In this document: positions 23,201-33,745 of the stretch, piece after piece
Position numbering within the stretch: position 1 is the stretch's first letter
Layout of the letters: every line of letters starts with the position of its first letter
Assembly: GCA_028673005.1 (NCBI GenBank)
Contig: CM054117.1
Coordinates: 35,108,061 to 35,172,060, forward strand
Reading direction: 5' to 3'
Length of the DNA: 64,000 bases
DNA from: Tanypteryx hageni
Taxonomy: Eukaryota; Arthropoda; Insecta; Odonata; Petaluridae
Translations under genes and position numbers: made by a program
Notes under the pieces: model-generated
Told to the model about the DNA's origin: nothing
The model's database searches: none
What the model saw: the letters and a program-made list of their open reading frames with translations, nothing else

Positions 23201-26200
23201 ATTTTATGTCACATAATAGCATTAAGAATTTTTGGACGAGCACTGCTGTATCAATACTCCTTTTAAATTTAATTGTGAAGTTAGAGATTATTGTATTTCA
23301 GAAATCGATGTTTACTTTCGACTTTTTTTGGCAAAAGTTGCGTCTGAAGAAGATTTTTACCTGACAGAAGATCTGTTGTAAAAGTGGCATTGTTGTTAGC
23401 CATGAACCCCGTAATGACTACCATCGTTGGTAGAGAGATGTCCATGCCCTTCGGTATTTCATTCATTTTCTCTGGATCGACGACGGAGTACAAAATTTCA
23501 TCTTCCGTCTTTGAGTTGCTCCTCTTAATCGTCGGTGTGTGCCTTAAAATAAAAATTTAAGGGAAATTAAGTAATAAACTTGCAATTTTTTACTAAAGAC
23601 GTGCTTAATAAAAGGTATTTTGTTATGCTCTAAAGCAGTGGTGCACATTACCGTGAACCGCATGCGGCCCGCGAGGGTATGATGAAAAACGCGTCCAAAA
23701 AATTTGACACAAATTCATACATTTTACGAAAATTTTGATAATAAAACTTTTCATACTGAAATGTCAACCATAAAAAACTTATTTAGACTTCATTTTCACT
23801 TATATGACTCCTTAGAACATATTGTTAACTTCCGATTTAATCTTTAACCCGGCTCGCCGAAGAATTGGCAACTGCCAATGCGGGTCGCCAAAGGATTTAC
23901 AAACACCGATGCGGCCCGCCAGTAAAAAAGTTTTGGCACCACTTCTCTAAATAAATAACGTAATTTTTTAAATTCATGCTCTTTCTTATTCACTAAATCC
24001 GTCTAACAGGATTTCATTGGGCTTAATTTAACAGATAAAATTAAACTGCCGATAAAAATAAACTGCGACCTCTTTTAAGCTACATTTAGTTTTTCAATTA
24101 TATGTTTCATTAAAATAACCTGTTGATAGGAATATCCAGTGATAATAACTTGCGGCACCTATATATACCGATCTATGCTATCACAAATAATTTAGGTACG
24201 AGTGATATTTTAATGGTTAGAAAAGCATAGAAATAAATCATTAAACTTACACTAGTAACACTATAAGTTCTATGCATAATATACAAATATACATACTTAT
24301 CAAATCAGAATATAATGATTATCAATTCTACAATTTTGAATTCTGGAAAGAAGTAGCTTATAAAATGTTTTCTGATCGCATCAAGTATTCTCAAAATAGC
24401 CTATGACACAAAATACGCATAGTTAAAATGGTAGAGATTTGTTTTAAACGCATTTGGAATCATCATGCGTATGCAGAAAAGTTGCGACGTTTCTTATCCA
24501 GACCCTACTTACTCTCCATTCATCGCAAAAACAATTGAAAACTGTGAACTTTTACCTTTGGTACAAACGGAACTGCACGGAGTTGTTGTCTCCGGTTCCT
24601 CGTACCAGAGCATTGGATTCTTCAGTCGAGGGGAAAAGCCTGAAGAAAAATTCCCCATACTCCCATGCTAGGTCGTTTATGAAGTCGGCGGCGCAAGCTG
24701 GAAAGGAAAGCGTTTAAAAGTACGTTCACTTCCGTTTTATCAAAAAAGCAACGACGAAACTTTTCTCGGATCGGTGTGAAAATTGACGATGAAGAACATT
24801 GTGCTTCCCAAGGTTAAGGTCACCCCTTTGAAGCATGCCGTGACATAATCGTATTTCTCGCCCCCGTCACTTCATTTGAATTGATTCGGATGGTTTTTTT
24901 CGTTAGCCGACGATTAATAAATAAAAACATGTTGACGCGTTAGGTAAGCATACCTACTCATACCTTTTGAATAATTTAGGGACACGTATTTGAGGTACGC
25001 GACCTTCTCAAACTTAAAAATTCTTCTAAAAATGCAAAACGTATTTACAAAAACCGACAAGTCTCTATAGTTCTCACTCCGATGAGTTTAACTATGGAAT
25101 AGGATGCGATCTTTGAGCGAAAGAATGGAAATAAGTTTTCCACAATAGTTTCTTTTTCGTAAAAGATATAATTTTCAAAACCTATTCTAAACCTGGGAGA
25201 ATATTACTGGAAAATCGAAATATTGGCGTTATCCGCAATTTCAGCCATTTTTTATTCCCCTTCCCTTTTCCAACGACACACCATACACATCATGACTTAT
25301 TCGATTAACATCTTCCATCTAGGGTATTTCCGATATTTTGAGTAATTTAGAAATTTTTCCTTTATTAAAAGTAGATAATTTCTGTATTCCGATAACTTGT
25401 AGCCTACAATTTTTTGAGCTAGGAATGGACTTTACTATTATAACGTAGGTTCCAGAATAAACACTTAAGTATAAAAACGTGAAAAATGCAGTAATTGTTT
25501 TAGTTTTCTACAATAGCCAAAAAAAGGTTAGAATATTTTTGGTGAATCGCCGCAGAAGACGGCTGCATTGTAGTAAAAACGTTTTCTATAATCTTGCTAT
25601 GGCGATTTCAATTTTTATGGAATTATTATGGAATTCGTTTTCAGCCATAAGACGAGCTCGATAATTCTCTAATAAATGTTTAGGTAGGAAAAATTCTTTC
25701 GGAGATAGCGCCTATTTTAAAATAAAGTCAATTTTATGGAAACAAAATAAAATAGTTTTTGTTTTACGAATGCAAGAGAATAATATCTTTTAATTCCATG
25801 ATGAATTCCTGTTTAATCAGCATACTGCTTCATAATGCTGTTTTCAGAAAAAACGGTGAATTTACTGGAAGACCTTCAACACGAATCACTAAGTTATCAA
25901 GTTACTCACCTTGTGTCATTGTTCAAAACCTTGCAATTTCTCCGCGCTTCCGATCACGTGTTTATATGGTAAACGCGGTTTCTACCAGAATTTATAGGCT
26001 GCACTCATGTCATGATCTGATGCAGCGTTTCCCAACCGGTGGTTCGCGTACCCCTAGGTGTTTGCGAGATAAATCTGAGGGGTTCGCGAGAAAAATTTGG
26101 TAATGGCGTCTTTTTCACTTTATTGGTTCTACAATTATTACCAATATTTTAATTTCTTTCAAATTATTTGCATGTCTTGTTTTCAATTTTTTCTTATGCT

Positions 26201-27650
26201 TCAAGAAGTATATTTGAATTTTACAGGGTACTAACTAGAAACTGATGACAATATCAGCGTTTCTGATTTTATTGTAAAGTATACGTACTATGTGCTATAT
26301 AAACTTTTTATTTTTAATGAATTAAAGGCGTTCAAAAAGATTTGTTTTGGCAATTATAAGGTGTTCGCCGCCATAACTGCTACAGCTCAAGGGGTTCGCG
26401 AAGACAAAGATTAACCAAAGGGGTACGCGACGAGAAATAAGGTTAGCGAACTTCGCGAAGTGAAAAGGGTTGGGAACTGCTGAACTAACGCATCAACACT
26501 AATTTAATCGACCTCTGCTCGCTTAAAAATTCATTCAAAACATTTACAAAAATCAATTTCAACCTGAGTCTCCTTTTATTTAATTTTAAAAGAAATTATG
26601 ATAAATTTTTAATGAGTTAAATGTCAAGTTGGACTAAGAGAATTTGAAATATTGTTCTCTATTGTCTAGAAAAAATAGCGGCTTTATAATTAATATTATG
26701 CGGTATTACTTATTTAAATATATCATTTATAAATCCTCCAGTAATATATAGGTAATGGGTAACAAAACCAAAGACTGAAGCAGCCGAGACTCGTAAGTGT
26801 TTGAGCATGCTGGACTCAGATGTCAAGGTCAAGCCCCATACGGCTGACCTTCAAAACATGTTTCCTGTCTAATAAAATCAATATTGTTAACGTTCTGATT
26901 TTAATTTCTGCATATAATACTGCCTACATTTTTAGTTTTTTTTTAAGTTGGAAATTGCCAGGTGTTTTCATCCAACATGCACGAAAAATTCACGTAAAAT
27001 TGATTTAGCGACACGATATTTTGGTGTCCCCTCAGCAATGCTATCCACTCTTTACATTGAAATGAAAAATCGCTTTATTTATCACAGTTTATTTTGAGTA
27101 AATTTCACCCGCAATGGAAATATTCGACAAAAATGTACAGAAGAATTCAAACACAGCACTCTGAATGGCACTTTTTTGAATCATTTATTCGTAATAAAAG
27201 CGGAATTTTTATCAAACATGAATATATTTACAGTAAGAATGATTTCAAGCCTGAAATATTAATTTTTCATCTAGAAAAATATTATGTAGAGTTGAAAATA
27301 GGCATACCATTTGAATAACGAATGGTAAATGATTTTAGTAATAATAATAATTAATACAAGAGGAACAATTTTAACTAACAAATATAATATTCAATTTATA
27401 ATTCTTGACAGGTCTCAACATTAGATAATTCTGTAAACTTAATAAAGTCACCTGTGCGTAAATAGTTAAATGTAAGCTTCAAACATAAACGTTACATAAT
27501 TCATTTTAATTTGAAGATTGATCCAGCATTATCCCTAATGCTTGGCTTCGACTACGCGACAACAAAAATAATCGACCGCTAGTTATAAAAATTGATTGTT
27601 TACTTACCATGCGAAAAGATGACAACGATCGCCAAAGGAAACAAGAGCAT
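17207..27650 (-). CDS. Secreted pancreatic-type (neutral) lipase, 7 exons, 353 aa
   Basis: The CDS joins 27650..27608, 24697..24556, 23542..23361, 22231..21956, 20635..20438, 18136..17977 and 17267..17207 on the minus strand. All borders are GT/AG, phases fit throughout, and the total is 1062 nt. A signal peptide ([14 protein letters not shown]) is followed by a lipase N-domain: [20 protein letters not shown], the nucleophile elbow GYSLG (Ser192), RITGLDPA (Asp217) and GCSHRQAW (His284), ending RGKYYLKT. The triad is complete, so an active secreted triacylglycerol or phospholipid hydrolase is expected; substrate cannot be read from sequence. The oxyanion motif reads VVITGF where IHGF-type is usual, with Thr for His. 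Length suits insect neutral lipases, which lack the PLAT domain. Intron 5 carries a Penelope-like insertion that abuts exon 6. Confidence 0.93.
17380..17449 (-). repeat. tRNA-derived SINE head in lipase intron 6
   Basis: Read on the minus strand, the stretch begins GGCTCGACAGCTTAGCTGA, an A-box-like segment, and contains GGTTCGATTTC as a B box about 50 nt later. The acceptor stem does not close, so this is a tRNA-like pol III promoter region rather than a functional tRNA. No clear SINE tail or target duplication was delimited. Confidence 0.45.
17977..18136 (-). CDS. Lipase exon 6 (catalytic His), beside a Penelope-like insertion
   Basis: The exon opens GT-TGC-AGT-CAC and encodes [14 protein letters not shown] with the catalytic His, then two Cys-bearing segments up to MGVGASH. 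The donor is AG|GTAAGA. Its acceptor (TATAGTAG|GTTGCA) lies inside the 14-bp target duplication of the Penelope-like element, so intron sequence more than 8 bases upstream of the exon is now element-derived. Confidence 0.93.
18186..18224. repeat. Left copy of a perfect 39-bp inverted repeat of PLE1
   Basis: It is the exact reverse complement of 19535-19573. It joins directly to the RT coding sequence at the truncation point. With 18145-18185 it appears to represent an inverted fragment of the element's 3' pseudo-LTR placed at its 5' end. Confidence 0.85.
18242..19366 (+). CDS. Penelope-like RT/GIY-YIG polyprotein, N-terminally truncated
   Basis: A 374-codon open part of a longer protein; the frame is open upstream into NGTS before this Met. 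[14 protein letters not shown] and [10 protein letters not shown] are RT motifs, the latter holding the catalytic Asp pair. LPFLDILI and [10 protein letters not shown] are typical of Penelope proteins. The GIY-YIG endonuclease starts at [20 protein letters not shown] near residue 240 and continues through [20 protein letters not shown] with a later SLHIHKYR. No disabling mutation is visible in the retained part. A Pro/Ser-rich tail follows. It cannot act alone because the N-terminal RT region is missing. Confidence 0.92.
   Translation: MGNPLSPLIANIFLYSFEQRCKNTLNYFPNTWCRYVDDIFSIFDTKLYNINTFVQELNSFHNSINFTFEIETNKSLPFLDILIINNNGRLEFDVYRKPTHTNNYIKKDSNHPYKQKIAAFNHMVHRLLTTPLNKKRFDKEVKYIKNAALENGYTHELIDNIINKQSKTLDKKTSTTLALSDDRKKKFISLPFHPTLNKGLTKIFHNANYTLTFHNTNNIKNLLGNPKDKIPTLEKSGIYQVLCPTCNMSYIGQTKRNISIRFKEHLAHYRHGRFEKSAVAKHILEYNHPLDTNNLKLLKQVPNTKLDATESLHIHKYRHTLMNNELGVINSVLFKLTSPPFLPSPRSSRSPPFSSPPPAHKPGINTQTQPWTST
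19429..19473 (+). ncRNA. Hammerhead ribozyme motif of PLE1
   Basis: Core CTGATGA is at 19434-19440, stem II GGTTAC/GTAGCC (6 bp, loop TTT) at 19442-19456, and GAAA at 19457-19460. The self-complementary TACGTA serves as a minimal stem III, then TT and GGGTT, which pairs with AACCC before the core as stem I. All conserved core bases are present. Hammerheads with very short stem III are known from Penelope-like elements and are thought to act best as dimers. Confidence 0.75.
19535..19573. repeat. Right copy of the PLE1 39-bp inverted repeat
   Basis: The 3' terminal segment of the element, perfectly inverted relative to 18186-18224. Its last base overlaps the first base of the downstream target duplication. 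Confidence 0.85.
20438..20635 (-). CDS. Lipase exon 5 (catalytic Asp)
   Basis: It completes the Gly codon of RITGLDPALP and carries the catalytic Asp, then [15 protein letters not shown] and [13 protein letters not shown], hallmarks of pancreatic-type lipases. Acceptor GCGTAG, donor GAAG|GTATTT. Confidence 0.95.
21318..21616. mobile_element. GC-rich foldback with repeated arms, in lipase intron 4
   Basis: The left arm (about 21318-21402) holds several copies of a unit close to ATTCGGCGACGGGACA. The right arm (about 21556-21614) holds the reverse complement, of the type TGTCCCGTCGCCGAAT. Between them GGATTCTTTATATTTCCTCC occurs twice. Arms of tandem units in inverted orientation fit a foldback-type DNA transposon. 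The composition is strikingly different from the surrounding AT-rich intron. Confidence 0.6.
21956..22231 (-). CDS. Lipase exon 4 (catalytic Ser)
   Basis: The exon encodes [20 protein letters not shown], the conserved [17 protein letters not shown] helix and the nucleophile elbow [10 protein letters not shown], ending at GRITG. Acceptor GAACAG, donor ACAG|GTAACG. Confidence 0.95.
23361..23542 (-). CDS. Lipase exon 3
   Basis: The exon encodes [24 protein letters not shown] and [18 protein letters not shown]. The last contains the strand and turn that normally form the oxyanion hole; Thr stands where His is common. Acceptor TTTTAAG, donor TCAG|GTAAAA. Confidence 0.9.
23636..23944. mobile_element. 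Non-autonomous hAT-like element in lipase intron 2
   Basis: The termini CAGTGGTGC and GCACCACTT are inverted, and the flanks CTCTAAAG and CTCTAAAT form a 7/8 target duplication. Internal GCGGCCCGC blocks occur near both ends. At 309 bp with no ORF, all signs fit a hAT MITE. Confidence 0.75.
24556..24697 (-). CDS. Lipase exon 2
   Basis: The acceptor TTCCAG leads to an exon encoding [18 protein letters not shown] and VQFRLYQR, the first beta strand of the lipase domain. The donor is CAAAG|GTAAAA. Phase 2 joins the first base of exon 3 to make Arg. Confidence 0.88.
26023..26482. mobile_element. Non-autonomous hAT-like element in lipase intron 1
   Basis: The left end CAGCGTTTCCCAACCGGTGG matches the inverted right end GGTTGGGAACTGCTG. 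The interior repeats GGGGTTCGCGA-type blocks near both ends. The length is 460 bp. The 8-bp flanks do not match, which suggests an old copy. Confidence 0.6.
27608..27650 (-). CDS. Lipase exon 1 (signal peptide)
   Basis: This 43-nt exon encodes fourteen residues of hydrophobic signal sequence plus one base, with donor CATG|GTAAGTA. Its single leftover base completes an Ala codon with exon 2, which supports the join across a 2.9-kb intron. The region just upstream (27660-28330) is GC-richer and may hold the promoter and 5' UTR. Confidence 0.8.
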
Positions 27651-28360
27651 CTCGGTATGAGTTTTCCAACTTCGCGGCAAAAAATCTTAACGATGCAACT
27701 GTTGTTTTATTTTATTTCCGCGATAGCTTTTTTCAACCACCAAAATATCCCGAACTCCCTCTGTAGCGCTCGAAAAAGTATTCTTAGAAATATTCGCCTG
27801 AAATCTGACCGGCTGCCATAATTCCTCCTTTGAAACAAGTGGAAAAAGATTATCTTCATTCGAGGCAAATCGAAATCCCCGCCGGTCTCTTGCGGCCGTT
27901 GAAGTCTCCGACCCGAGACAAACCGTATCGTTCCCCTCTCTGTTTTTCAGTGTTTTTCGCGTCTCTCTTTCGCTACCTCTCCACCGAAACTCCTTTTCAA
28001 TCATCCCCGACCTTTACACCGTTCCCCACCCCTCCAACACCGTCACTTCCCTCTTCGAACCGGTCTCCTTGCGTTATCCATTCCTCGCCATCCATCCCAA
28101 GGCCCTTAACAGAAGCGATGATCCTCAGATTTCCACCTCCGTTTCCTTCTCGCAACCACGTCGTTAGTTCCGAGTTTTTCAGTCGTAGCTGCGTTCGAAG
28201 ATCGCGCAAAAGAACGAGACGCGGCATGTATTTGCGCACTAGGGTATCAAGTGCGAACTTGAATGAGAAATTAAACTGCAGTAAAGGTGGTTTCGGACAA
28301 TGCCCGTCCTCGTCGTGACATCTGAACTCCGCCATTATATGCAGAAAATATATAATTATT
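27651..28360. other. GC-richer region upstream of the lipase gene
   Basis: This stretch lies immediately 5' of lipase exon 1 and is richer in GC and CpG than its surroundings, so it may hold promoter and 5' UTR. Open frames exist on both strands (for example 27997-28335 minus), but none shows a recognised domain. I could not place a TATA box or start site. Confidence 0.3.
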
Positions 28361-28475
28361 CATTTAAGAAGGCGAAAAAATCCTGTACTTGACCGGGAAT
28401 TGCACCCGGGGTAGGTACCTTAACCAACTAAGCTATCAAGCCAGTAATTACAGGATTTTTTCTCCTTCTCAAATG
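28361..28475 (-). repeat. tRNA-like sequence enclosed in a 27-bp inverted repeat
   Basis: Arms 28361-28387 and 28449-28475 match at 25 of 27 positions when inverted and share TCCTGTA / TACAGGA and the run of A/T. Between them, read on the minus strand, are TAGCTTAGTTGGTTAAGG (A-box-like) and GGGTGCAATTCCCGG (T-arm-like). The anticodon region is shortened, so it is not a functional tRNA. It could be a SINE head trapped between the ends of a foldback, or a novel element of that design. Confidence 0.6.
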
Positions 28476-28507
28476 TCAACTTTCAGTTTAAGCTTTATGC
28501 GCAAATG

Positions 28508-28763
28508 TAGTGGCGTAACTGGAAGACATGGCGCATCTGGCAAAATTTTAAGGCAACACCTTGTTTATGTAGAATATGATTCTTGCTGCGTTTTCATAAA
28601 GAACAATGGCTTTTTTACTAACAATAACTTCAACATTTGAGTATTATTTTAATACCTATTTATGGAAAAAAACGTTTGCCATTTTTTGCGGGAACGTTTG
28701 GCGCCTTTTGCAGGCGGCGCCTATGGCAAATGCCACCTTCGCCATACCCTAGTTACGGCACTG
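28508..28763. mobile_element. hAT-like MITE with perfect 8-bp target duplication
   Basis: The termini TAGTGGCGTAACTGG and CTAGTTACGGCACTG are inverted. The flanks 28500-28507 and 28764-28771 are both CGCAAATG. The interior has GGCGCC-type blocks and no ORF. It belongs to the same end family (CAGTGGCGTA) as the elements at 57366 and 60301. Confidence 0.8.
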
Positions 28764-29655
28764 CGCAAATGTATAGCACATCATTTTCTCAACTTTCCAT
28801 AATTATTTGTCGCTAAGAGACTTGTTCTCAAATACCGACCCAGCGCTTCAAGGAGCAATATAATCACAGCAGAGTCCTTCAAATAATTTTTACGAATCTC
28901 TGTGACATCATCAAATGTTCTTGTTCACAGAACATTTTTTTATTGATTGACATTAGAGGCTTCAGGAATTATCTACAAATATCCTGAGCGTAGGTGTTTT
29001 TGTTATGAAAAACTTTAAGGTCCACTCTAAAATGCTGAAACTATTGATAACTAAGGTGACTCCAACGACCATATTTAGAATGAAAGATCGGAAAATTACC
29101 ACGGATACTGTTTAACTAAAATTTTCTCAACCCTGTCATGGCTGCAGCAGTTATCTAGAATCTAGACCCCTGAGTACGAACCGCGACATAACAAGCTGCG
29201 TCGCTCAATCCGATCTACTTATTATTTTAAGGCGCTACCGGTGCCATAGCAACGAATTTTGGCGCACAAGGCGAGGTCGGAAAACGCCAACGACACATTT
29301 TAATAATTGTGCAAATATTTTTTGTATCGCGTCTAAGTAAAACATTGCATTATTATAAGGTTCCCAATTTTTTTCAAATATTTAGCCTATCTGGATACAA
29401 ATGGAAGCAAATGAACATCAAAATAGAGTGCCACCAAACCATGTCACTTATCTCTGTCATTTTGTCTGTGGACAGAACCGAATGAACGTTCTCGGTAGAG
29501 AGAAATAAATAGGCAAGATCTACTCATGATTATTCCAAGTGTTTAGCTGTGATCCCGGCTTTACGTGGTCGCCCCATTTCCTCGACCTTGGATGGTGCTA
29601 AATATAGGATAGGGTGTAAATGCACGAGTAGAAATTAAAGGCACACCATATAGAC

Positions 29656-29988
29656 CGGAGGTCCCCAACCCGTGACCCGCGGGCCAAATGCGCCCCCCTA
29701 GAACACTCTATGCGGCCCGCGAAGCTATGATGATCGATAAAATTTGATATAGACAATTTCATATTTTTTCAGTATAATTATCTTCTCAAAACCTTTTCTG
29801 GTAGAGCTTTAACACTATTAATTCATTTAGACTTGATTTTTGCTAATGTGAGGTCACAGAATCCCTTGGAAACTTATAATGTAAACACTCATCTGGCTCG
29901 TCGAAGCTCTCGTGACTTCTAATGCAGCCCTCCAAAGTATTCACAACCAGGAAGGCGGCCTGCCATGTAAAAAGGTTGGGCTCCACTG
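29656..29988. mobile_element. hAT-like non-autonomous element
   Basis: The left end CGGAGGTCCCCAACC corresponds to the inverted right end GGTTGGGCTCCACTG. The flanks ATATAGAC and ATCTAAAC agree at 6 of 8 positions. GCGGGCC and GCGGCCCGCG blocks lie near the left end. 333 bp, no coding capacity. Confidence 0.65.
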
Positions 29989-30049
29989 ATCTAAACGGTA
30001 AGCTCTATATTCAATCGTGCATATTGCTATCGAAAGAATATATTAGATA

Positions 30050-31136
30050 CTAGTAGCTGGTGCTTGCATTCTGCAAGCATATCATCTCACCTTGAAAAAA
30101 CATGCATTTTTCAGAGAGATATTTAATCACTGGAAATATTACTTTAATTCAAAAGATTTCACCTCCGCAGCGATTTTCGTTTTTACCTTATGTGAAAATA
30201 ATAGATTAAAACAATCCCCAAACTTTGCAATTTTAAGAATTTTATACTTTCTCCATTATGGGGTACTAATGCTACACATTTATGCCAAATTTTAAATTTG
30301 TAGCACAATTGGAAGTGAAATAACCTTTATCTAATTGTTTAAATTTAAATAATTTTTAACGGCCGCAATAAGAATTTCATAAATACTCTGAAAGGTTAAT
30401 TTGTTTATAACGACTAAACTCTATATAACTTGAAAATTTCAGCTCACTAACTCGCCCCGCAGTACCTAAACAGTTATCTATTTGAACTTTAAGAATTAAG
30501 ATTAAAAAAATCCCCAAACTTTGCAATTTTAAGAATTTTATACTTTCTCCATTATGGGGTACTAATGCTACACATTTCTGCCAAATTTAAAGTTGTCACA
30601 CTTCTAGAAGTGAAATAATTGTTTAATTGTTTAAATTTTAAACATTTTTAACGGCCGCCGAATTATATTTATGGAAAGATTCAAATGTTTTTATGCAAAT
30701 GCACTACTCTGTAAATAACTTGAAAATTTCAGCATCCTAGCTCATCCCGTGGTACCTAAACAGTTATCTGTTTGTTTAAACTTTAAGAATTTTTAACGGC
30801 AATACATACTAAAATACCAAAATTTCTATATTCCCGAGATTGTTTTTTTACAAATCCTAACTCTAAAAAAAATTTCAGCTCCCTAGCACATTAGAAAATA
30901 CATAAAATTTGAAAATTTGTTTAAAGAATTGCTAATTATTAGCGGCCTCATTGTTGCTCTTTTTCAAGATTTCCGTTTTTTCTAGTCGGTTTTGAACAAA
31001 ATCCTACATAAGAAAAAAAATTCCAATCTCCAGCTAATCTGGAAGTGCCTAAACATTAGTATCCTCCTATCATTATATATCGACTACTCTTACAGAGGAG
31101 GAGGAGGATACAACATATTATAACATATATATATAA
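30050..31136 (+). repeat. Helitron-like repeat copy 1
   Basis: It starts CTAGTAGCTGG with hairpin at 30062-30078. It contains an internal duplication: the segment around 30213-30285 (CTCCATTATGGGGTACTAAT) recurs at 30509-30580. Its left flank lacks the inter-monomer linker, so this marks the true array edge. Confidence 0.7.
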
Positions 31137-31140
31137 CATA

Positions 31141-32126
31141 CTAGTAGAAGGTGCTTGCATACTGCAAACATTTCATCTCACCTTGAAAAAACATTAATTT
31201 TTCAGTCAGATATTTCATCATTACAAATATTCTTTTAATTCTAAAGATTTCACCTCCGCAGCGATTTTCGTTTTTCCCACATGTAAATATAATAGTTTAA
31301 AACAATCCCCAAAAGTTACAATTTTAAACATTTTACACTTTCTCCATTATAGAGTACTAATGCTACACATTTGAGCCAAATTTTAAAGTTGTAGAACTTC
31401 TACAAGTAAAATAATATTTTTCTAATTGTTAAAAATTTAAACATATTTAACGGTTGCCGCAAAATATATATGGAGAGATTGAAATGTTTATTTATGCAAA
31501 TGCACTGTTCTGTAAATAATTTGAAAATTGCAGCTTCCTAACTCATCCCGTACTACCTTAAATATTATTAAACTTTAATGTGCAAATGGGGTTAAAACAA
31601 CCCCTAAAAATTACAATTTTAAAATTTTCGATTTTTACAGTTGGTTATGAGAAAAGTTCTATAATCTTGCAAAATTTCAGCTTCCTAAACTTATTAGATT
31701 GGTCTACACACTGGATTGCGTTTTCCCATGCTAACTTATGGGAGATATTCCGGGGACTCTGGAGTCGAACCCTAGACACTGTAAGTAAATGTGACAATAA
31801 TTCCTAATATATATTGCGGCCATATAGACACACTGAAAATTTCATTTTTCTAGCTTACCGGCAAGTGCCTTAAATTAATTTACAAATATGGCGCAATGCT
31901 TTTCTTATGGGAAAAAACGCAAATTTCAGAATTTCAGGAGTCGAACTCATTTTACTTAGGTAAAAAGTCTCATTTTATCTTAAGCTTTATCCATCATATC
32001 TACAAAAACTGAAACTTGCAGCTCTGTAGCTTTTGTAGTTTGGGCTGGACATTAGTATCCTCCTATATGTTATCATTATTTATAGACGTTCCTTACAGAG
32101 GATGAAAAGGAGGAGTATATAGCATA
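31141..32126 (+). repeat. Helitron-like repeat copy 2
   Basis: It starts CTAGTAGAAGG with a mutated hairpin (TGCATACTGCAAAC). The stretch 31590-32040 departs from the other copies and has two B-box-like strings (GGAGTCGAACCC near 31761 and GGAGTCGAACTC near 31938), possibly from another insertion or an ancient variant. Confidence 0.65.
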
Positions 32127-32928
32127 CTAGTAGTTGGTGCTTGCATACTGCAAGCATTTCATCTCACCTTGAAAAAACTTTCATTTTTCAGACAGACATT
32201 TCATCATTACAAATATTCTTTTAATTCTAAAGATTTCAACTCCGCAGCGATTTTCGTATTTCCCACATGCAAAAATAATAGTTTAAAACAATCCCCAAAT
32301 GTTGCAATTTTATTCATTTTACTTCTTTTACTTATACTTTTACATCTTCATTATGGTATACTAATGCCACACATTTTAGCCAAATTTTATAGTTGTAGCA
32401 CTTCTAGAAGTAAAATAATATTTTTCTAATTGTTTAAAATAAAATATTTTTAACGGCCGCCGCAATTCATATATGGTAAAATTGAAATGTTTATTTGTGC
32501 AAATTCACTGCTCTGTAAATAATTTGAAAATTTCAGCTTCATAGCTCATCATGTAGTACCTAAACCGTTATCTATTTGTTTAAATTATAAGTATTTTTAA
32601 ATGTCAAACAAATTATAATATCAAAATTTGTATAATCCCTATTTCGTTTTTTTACGAATTCTACTTATTAAAAAAATTTCAACTCCATAGCACATGCGGA
32701 AATACATAAACCTTGAAAATTTGTTAAAACAATTGCGAATTTTTAGCGGCCGCATTGTTGCACTTTTTCATGATTTTCGTTTTTTCTAGTCGGTTTTGCA
32801 GAAAATCATACCTAAGAAAAAAATTTCGCATCTCCAGCTCATCTGGAAGTGCCTAAACATTTGTATCTTCCTATATGTTATCATTATATGTCGACGACTC
32901 TTACATAAGAGGAGGAGGATATAACATA
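32127..32928 (+). repeat. Helitron-like repeat copy 3
   Basis: A nearly complete copy from CTAGTAGTTGG and the intact hairpin at about 32139-32155 to the GCCTAAACATTTGTATC end and linker. It can serve as a reference monomer of about 800 bp. Confidence 0.72.
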
Positions 32929-33471
32929 CTAGTAGTTGGTGCTTGCATACTGCAAGCATTTCATCTCACTTTGAAGAAACATTCATTTTTCAGACAGACA
33001 TTTCATCTTTACAAATATTCTTTTAATTCTATAGATTTCAACTCCGCAGCGATTTTCGTTTTTCCCACATGTAAAAATAATAGTTTAAAAAACTCCTCAA
33101 ATATTGTAATTTTAAGCATTTTACACTTTCTCCATTATGGGGCACTAATGCTACACGTTTAAGCCAAATTTTAAAGTTGTAGCACTTCTATAAGTAAAAT
33201 AATATTTTTCTAATTGCTTAAATTTAAATAATTTTTAACGGCCGCCGCAATTCATATATGGTAAAATTGAAATGTTCATTTGTGCAAATTTACTACTCTG
33301 TAAATAATTTGAAAATTTCAGCTTCCTAGCTCATCCCGTAGTACCAAAACAGTTATCTATATGTTTAAATTTTAAGAATTTATAACTGCCTAACAAATTA
33401 AATTATCAAAATTTGTATAATCCATATTTCGTTTTTTTGAGATTTCTACATATAAAAAAGTTTATAACATA
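32929..33471 (+). repeat. Helitron-like repeat copy 4, truncated
   Basis: It has the hairpin end but stops near the ATTTCTACATATAAAAAAG position, so roughly the distal third is missing. Copy 5 follows directly. Confidence 0.7.
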
Positions 33472-33745
33472 TTAGTAGTTGGTGCTTGCATACTGCAAGC
33501 ATTTCATATCACTTTGAAAATACTTTCATTTTTCAGACAGACATTATATCATTACAAATAGTCTTTTAATTCTAAAGATTTCACCTCCCCAGCGATTTTC
33601 GTTTTTCCAACATGTAAAAATAATATTTTAAAACTATCCAAAAATTTTGTAATATTAAAAATTTTACACTATCTTCATTATAGGGTCCTAATGCTACATA
33701 TTTTAGCCAAATTTTAAAGTAGCACTTCTAGAAGTAAAATAATAT
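33472..33745 (+). repeat. Helitron-like repeat copy 5, truncated
   Basis: Only the hairpin-proximal 270 bp remain. At 33745/33746 the sequence switches to the opposite orientation, an inversion breakpoint between two partial monomers. Confidence 0.65.

Noticed and set aside
27997..28335. 112-codon minus-strand frame upstream of the lipase
   Set aside because: It has no recognised domain, overlaps a 162-codon plus frame, and lies in a GC-richer region where open frames arise by chance. Reported only as possible promoter/5' UTR sequence.
28388..28448. Functional tRNA inside the foldback
   Set aside because: The anticodon region is too short and no acceptor stem closes, so it was kept as a tRNA-like repeat.
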